The position numbers and the translations under genes were made by a program. Below, piece by piece: positions 7,258 to 11,303 of a stretch of 11,303 nt of DNA. The first letter of the stretch is position 1. The number at the start of each line of letters is the position of its first letter. The stretch is from Irineochytrium annulatum (lineage: Eukaryota; Chytridiomycota; Chytridiomycetes; Chytridiales; Chytridiaceae). Location: positions 1 through 11,303 of the forward strand of contig JADGJL010000983.1 of assembly GCA_027600665.1 (NCBI GenBank). Direction: 5' to 3'. Below the pieces are notes generated by a model, which saw only the letters and a program-made list of their open reading frames with translations, did no database searches and was not told where the DNA came from.

Positions 7258-9000
7258 ACGGAACGCTCCGCTCTCGGCGCGCCAGCGCGGCCGAGCCGGC
7301 CGTCGTTCAGGTCGAACGGCGGTCCGGCATCATCGTCCAGAAGTTTGGCGGGACAAGCGTGGGGTCCGCTGAACGGATGAACAGCGTGGCGTCCATCGTC
7401 AAGTGGGTTCTTTGCGTCGGGAGCTTGAAATTAGGTGTTAAACGTTCGCTGTAGGGCCTCCATGGCCGACAATCGCATCATCGTAGTCCTTTCAGCTATG
7501 TCGAGCTACGTTAAGGCAGAGGGGACGACCTCTATGTGAGCGCTTCTTTTTTTCTACTCTTTTGCTTCTTGGTGTAGGAGCTAAATGCGCGACGTCCCTT
7601 AGGCTCCTGGAGGCAGCTGAGGACATCCTGCTCCCGAACTCGAATCGATACCTCGACATCGTGTCAATGATCGAGCAGAACCACCTGCGGGCAATCAAGG
7701 ACGCGATTTCGAGCGAGAAGATTCGGGCAGAGTGTGAAAGGGACGTGAGGGCGGACTGTGAGCGGTTGCGGAGCTTCATGTCGGCTGCAGAGGTGAGTTT
7801 CGGCTCACAGTTTCGCTTCTTTCCCCCTAGTTTCTCTAACGCAACAACACAGATTATCGACGAGATTTCCCCGCGATCAAAAGACATCATCATTGGCACG
7901 GGCGAACGCCTTTCGGCCCGCATCTTCACCTCCGTTCTCGAGGACAAGGGCATCAAGGCCACATACGTCAATCTGGCGAAACTCGTCACGAAGCAATTCG
8001 AGCTGAAGTCCCTCGACCAGTCCTTCTACGATTACCTCACTGACCGCCTCGCCGCCACCGTCCGCACCCATGACCCACCCGACAGCTCCGGCGTCCTTGT
8101 CGTCACGGGCTTCCTCGGGCCCGTGCCCGGTTCCATCTTGTCGACCATCGGGAGGGGCTATACGGATCTCACGGCCGCGTTGATCGCCGTAGGAACCGGG
8201 GCGGACGAGCTGCAGATATGGAAAGAAGTTGACGGGATCTTCACGGCGGATCCCAGGAAGGTCAAGCGGGCGCGGCTGCTCCCGACCATCTCGCCCGAGG
8301 AGGCGGCCGAGCTGACATATTACGGGTCCGAGGTCATTCACCCCTTCACGATGGAGCAGGTCATTCGCGCCGCCATCCCAATCCGCATCAAAAACACTTT
8401 CGTGCCCTCGGGAGCCGGGACGCTGATTCTGCCGAATCCGGGGAGGGTGGACGTTGGCTCTGATGTGGACATGAGCTCGAAGCACGCGACGGCCGCGACC
8501 ATCAAGGACAACATCACGGTGCTGAACGTGCACTCGAACAGGAAGAGCGTGAGCCATGGGTTTTTCGCACAGATCTTCTCGACGCTAGACCGGTTCGGGA
8601 TCGTGGTCGATTTGATCTCGACGAGCGAGGTGCATGTGTCGATGGCGCTAGGGCCCAACATCACAGCGGGGAAGCTGGATGCGGCGCTGGTGGAGTTGAG
8701 GAAGTACGGGACGGTACGTGCATGGACTGTCTTTTTTGGCATACACCTTATTCTCTAATGCGCAACATGTCTCTGTAGGTCGACGTCCTGAATGACATGG
8801 CCATCCTCTCGCTTGTCGGCCGCGAGATGAGGAACACGGTCGGCATCGCGTCAAGGATGTTCGCAACTTTGGCTGAGAACAAGGTCAACATTGAGATGAT
8901 CTCCCAGGGAGCCTCCGAGATCAATATCTCGTGCGTAATTGAAGAGAGCATGGCCGTCGAGGCGCTTAGGGCCGTGCACGACGCTTGCATATTGACTTAG
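7209..9000 (+). CDS. HOM3: Aspartate kinase (aspartokinase)
   Basis: Five exons (7209-7402, 7455-7535, 7603-7792, 7853-8713, 8779-9000) give 515 residues, close to yeast Hom3. The enzyme phosphorylates L-aspartate with ATP, the first step towards threonine, methionine and isoleucine, in the cytosol. Visible marks are KFGGTSV (45-51), KAEGTTS (about 85-91), GTGERLSA (170-177), GRGYTDLTAA (255-264), WKEVDGIFTADPRKV (278-292) and YYGSEVIHPFTMEQ (311-324). Two C-terminal ACT domains follow (about 374-440 and 448-510), the site of threonine feedback in fungal enzymes. The N-terminus before KFGGTSV is about 44 residues, Asn/Gly-rich, with an RRAS motif at 23-26 that resembles a protein kinase A site. 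The start is the first ATG in frame; the next lies after KFGGTSV and is not viable. The symbol is by homology to the yeast gene. Confidence 0.95.
7536..7602 (+). other. Aspartokinase intron 2 with a decoy acceptor
   Basis: Only the acceptor ending at 7602 (cccttag) keeps the frame, giving TTSMLLEAAED. A stronger-looking acceptor sits 25 nt upstream at 7577 (ggtgtag), directly after a long pyrimidine tract. Its use would read ATG-AGC-TAA and truncate the enzyme at about residue 93. Donor is gtgagc. Confidence 0.75.
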
Positions 9001-9564
9001 TTTTAGTTACGTAGGGAGATTTTGTGACGTTGTGTGGGCAATTCATCTCTGTTCAAAGAGCACTGTTTCTCGTACAAGGACCTTATTTCAATTCACTTAC
9101 GAGGGTTAAGATTGAATCTTGTACCGCCCTTTTCGCTGTGATCTATTTTGCATTCTCAAACTTCCTTTATGGCGCCGGGGATGGGTGACAAAGGCGGATG
9201 TTCGAAGCTGTTGTCACATGAGCGAAGGTTGCTCACTCTTTCTACCCATTTTCATCCGCAACTTTCCCACGATGATGAAGGATGGGTTCGCCTTCATGGT
9301 TTTGGATCAGAGGTGTATTAACAATGATGAAGGATGGGTTCGCCTTCATGGTTTTGGATCAGAGGTGTATTAAATAGAAGTTACGCATTGCATGCCAAAA
9401 CTGCTAAATTGCGGAAAAAATCATCTGGTATGGAGAAATTGTATATATTATGAAGTATATGCAATATGAACCTAGAGATAACATGGAAATAGATAAGATC
9501 GTCGGGAACCCAAATAAAACAAATTGCAAAAGACGTTTCTAGTTTAAGTATGCTCAAAATGCCC
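9001..9564. other. Convergent spacer, AT-rich, no gene
   Basis: This 564-bp stretch lies between the 3' ends of the aspartokinase gene (+) and the four-span membrane protein gene (-). It must hold both terminators. The right part (about 9375-9560) is clearly AT-rich. The centre holds the 52-bp tandem duplication listed separately. Open frames here lack motifs and the 52-bp unit shifts frame, so coding is unlikely. Confidence 0.6.
9269..9372. repeat. 52-bp tandem duplication with an internal hairpin
   Basis: Two head-to-tail copies, 9269-9320 and 9321-9372, differ at one base (ACG versus ACA at the third position). Each contains the inverted repeat ATGAAGG / CCTTCAT around a 9-nt loop (9275-9297 and 9327-9349). 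The near-identity points to a recent duplication. It lies about 270 bp after the aspartokinase stop codon, possibly in its 3' UTR or just beyond. Confidence 0.9.
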
Positions 9565-10533
9565 TCAAACATCTAGAGGATCAAATTTCACGCCTTTCGG
9601 CAGCGAGAAGAACGTCCTCGCGTCGAAGAAGTAAAAGAATCCGACGAACAGCGCATCCAACACGACGGCGCTCAAAATCAGCGGCAAACCCCAGTACATC
9701 TCTACTGTTAGCGGCTGGTAAATTTTGCCCTTGAGGTCCGCGACCAGCGCGAGCGCGATGAGCAGGAAGAGAGCGTGTAGGCCCGCGCAAATGAGGATGG
9801 CCTCGCGGAAGGACTCGCGGACGCGGGACGTTTGCGTCACGGTGTGGTCCCGGGGCTTGTACCAGATGGAGTGGTTGGTCCAGACAAGGAAGTTGTCGAG
9901 GTACTAATACGAAGAAGCGAAGAGGTTAATATACGACCGCAGAAGCATCAAATGGCAGAAGGCCGGGCTTACCGAAAGCATGCATGCGAACCCGGCGATC
10001 ACGGCCAGCACAACCATCGCGGCCGCGGCCTTCCTCTCGCTTCCACACAACGCGTCGTCGACGTTCAGCACAAGCGGGTTCACGACGCCGGCCGCGGCGC
10101 CGCAGAGGCCCGCGATCGGCGCGCAGTCGCCGACGGGGCTCCCCGTGCAGATGCTGAACAGGCCGATGTATTCTTCTGCCGTGATGATGCCGTTCGCGGT
10201 CATGGGATTGCTCGAGGGCGTCGTCGAGGAGTACGTCGCGTGCCACATGGAATTGGACGCAAGCGTGGTGATGGAGATGACTTGGGGGACGAGGAAGAGG
10301 GAGAAGTAGAGGAAGAGGCGAGGGAGGTGGATCCTGCAGAAAAAAAAACTTGTTAGTATGAGATGCAGGAATGACGGCGCGCAAGTAGGCGTTGCTTACG
10401 GGGTGGAGGTGTGGGTCACGTCGGGCTGGCCCTTGGTCGCGACGGAGACGGCGGAGATGTCCTTCTTCTCGTCCGCGTGGACAGCGATGACGGCGGTGGT
10501 GGTCGCGGCAGGGGCAGATGTCGGTGAGCTCAT
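9565..10533 (-). CDS. Four-span membrane protein, claudin/SUR7-like topology
   Basis: Three exons on the minus strand (10533-10400, 10333-9973, 9903-9565) give 277 residues. Introns are 66 nt (branch atactaac, acceptor ctgcag) and 69 nt. The N-terminal 45 residues are polar and probably cytoplasmic. Likely membrane spans are about 52-71, 147-165, 200-221 and 236-258. The first extracytoplasmic loop (72-146) holds W75 and GLF-x2-C-x7-C (102-115) plus C122 and C141, which recalls the GLW-C-C pattern of claudins and fungal SUR7/PalI proteins. Such proteins sit in the plasma membrane in eisosomes, cell junctions or pH-sensing complexes. The similarity is a pattern, not a firm family assignment, and the exact role is unknown. 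The start is the first ATG in frame, 53 nt from a TATA-like element. Confidence 0.75.
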
Positions 10534-10585
10534 GGTAAGCTAATGAAAGGGTCAAGGTGGTGCTGTAGTTGGGCTTCACAACGCC

Positions 10586-10593
10586 TTTTAAAA
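10586..10593 (-). promoter_or_regulatory. TATA-like element of the membrane protein gene
   Basis: TTTTAAAA is palindromic and ends 52 bp before the start codon at 10533. It is a reasonable core promoter candidate for the minus-strand gene with a short leader. Confidence 0.4.
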
Positions 10594-10773
10594 TTCAAAG
10601 AGACGCGCCCTTCCTGCGTCATAATGCCCTCAGACCCTTTGCATGGCACCTAAATGACGACGTGCCGACATCACTCCTCCTAACTTCAGCCACCGCGACG
10701 GCGGCGGCCGAGCCGGCAGGATCCGGGCGGCTCTTGATGGTCCGGTCGCGTCTTGGGAGTCTACCAGGGGGTC

Positions 10774-10791
10774 GGAGTTCACGAGAACTCC
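10774..10791. promoter_or_regulatory. Perfect 7-bp inverted repeat
   Basis: GGAGTTC-ACGA-GAACTCC is a dyad with 7-bp arms and a 4-base centre. It lies about 240 bp upstream of the minus-strand gene, nine bases from a CCAAT box read on that strand (10805-10801). It resembles a dimer-binding operator. The factor is unknown. Confidence 0.4.
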
Positions 10792-11259
10792 ATGCCGATT
10801 ATTGGGGTTCCCTTGCCATCTTATCTATTCCATGTTGTATCTTAGTTTATAGTGCAAACTTCACACTTCGTACAGAAGGTGCATTTGTGCCGACAGAGAA
10901 TCTATTGAAAATAGGGGCAAGTAGCTGCAGGCAATAAAGATAGGCAATGAAGGATACGAATCAGCACACAGGGAAGATAAATAGTCGATCGACCTCAATA
11001 GCTTTGCGAAAAAAAAAAAAGGAGATGCCTTGCGATAGCGACTGGAAAAGAGGTCGACACGGCTACATAATAAGTGAAATCGAAATTGTAGGCAAAAGAG
11101 CGATCGTCGAGCAATTAGAAGCACCAAGCACAAGAGCATACGAGATCAACAAAAGAGAAAGAGTCGGCGAGACAAAGCCATTCGGTCCATCTACAGAACA
11201 GGCAACACTCCGTCTATCTACGCAACAAGGTCGAAGCCAACGAAAGCAGCCAAATTAAC

Positions 11260-11303
11260 ATGATACTCTCCCTCCTCCTCGTACTATCCCTCACCCCCTA
11301 CCC
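11260..11303 (+). CDS. Possible 5' end of a secreted protein gene, cut by the window edge
   Basis: An ATG in the context TTAACATGA opens MILSLLLVLSLTPY and remains open to the window end. The hydrophobic run looks like the start of a signal peptide, and the preceding 100 bases are A- and C-rich with no T runs, like a fungal 5' leader. Fourteen codons are too few to be sure. It may be chance pyrimidine-rich sequence. Confidence 0.25.
   Translation, partial: MILSLLLVLSLTPY

Larger units (their letters stand above)
10534..11259. other. Upstream region of the membrane protein gene and unassigned sequence
   Basis: The first 300 bp hold candidate control elements for the minus-strand gene: TTTTAAAA at 10586-10593, an inverted repeat at 10774-10791 and a minus-strand CCAAT at 10805-10801. 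From about 10860 the sequence is A-rich, with a 12-base A run at 11009-11020. A 103-codon frame at 10947-11258 has no motif and odd composition. No gene is supported. Confidence 0.5.

Noticed and set aside
7562..7602. Aspartokinase exon extended to the left (frame reading LLGVGAKCATSLR)
   Set aside because: This frame is open but can only be joined to exon 2 with the wrong phase. The acceptor at 7602 gives the expected family sequence TTSMLLEAAED.
9119..9373. Open frame through the 52-bp duplication
   Set aside because: It begins with a non-ATG codon, the unit length is not a multiple of three, so the copies are read in different frames, and it lies in a convergent 3' region.
10569..10937. 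122-codon frame upstream of the four-span gene
   Set aside because: It starts at TTG, overlaps the promoter of the minus-strand gene and has no motif.
10947..11258. 103-codon ORF with an ATG start
   Set aside because: Its composition is Lys/Arg/Ser-rich and A-driven, it includes the A12 run as Lys codons, and it has no family features. It is more like a leader or spacer.

Overview
The window looks like nuclear DNA of a GC-rich, compact fungal genome. An early-diverging zoosporic (chytrid-like) fungus is my best guess, but that is inference. The evidence is GC-rich coding sequence, short introns (52-75 nt, one of 204 nt) with GT-AG ends and some clear branch sites (atactaac, ctctaac), a fungal-type aspartokinase with two ACT domains, a fungal FSH-type serine hydrolase domain, a fungal-type S41/CPAF-like secreted protein and an eukaryote-type Ygr210-like GTPase. 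No bacterial operon, mobile element, CRISPR array, tRNA or rRNA was seen. All gene models below were spliced by eye from reading-frame continuity and family motifs.

Layout: (1) 1-972, no supported gene; contains a cluster of TCGCGC and CCAAT motifs and then the leader of the first gene. (2) 973-4095 (+), six-exon gene for an 883-residue secreted/type I membrane S41-peptidase homologue with an altered nucleophile motif, one C-terminal membrane span and a Tyr/Gln/Pro-rich repeat tail. (3) 4096-4504, spacer with a 28-bp imperfect direct repeat. (4) 4505-6980 (+), two-exon gene for an 807-residue protein that joins an FSH serine hydrolase, an RWD domain and a Ygr210/Obg-related GTPase with TGS domain in one reading frame. 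(5) 7209-9000 (+), five-exon aspartokinase gene with a perfect TGACGTCA element just upstream. (6) 9001-9564, convergent spacer with a 52-bp tandem duplication. (7) 9565-10533 (-), three-exon gene for a four-span membrane protein with a claudin/SUR7-like GLF-C-C pattern. (8) 10534-11303, promoter side of that gene and then sequence without a convincing gene, except a possible signal-peptide start running off the right edge.

The genes do not form an obvious pathway. The most unusual object is the three-domain FSH-RWD-GTPase protein. Free RWD proteins (Gir2/DFRP2) are known partners of the related DRG/Rbg GTPases and of Gcn1, so fusing an RWD in cis to an Obg-related GTPase suggests a translation or stress-linked role. 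That role is inferred, not shown. The adjacent aspartokinase has a possible Gcn4/CREB-type site, but a shared regulatory logic would be speculation.
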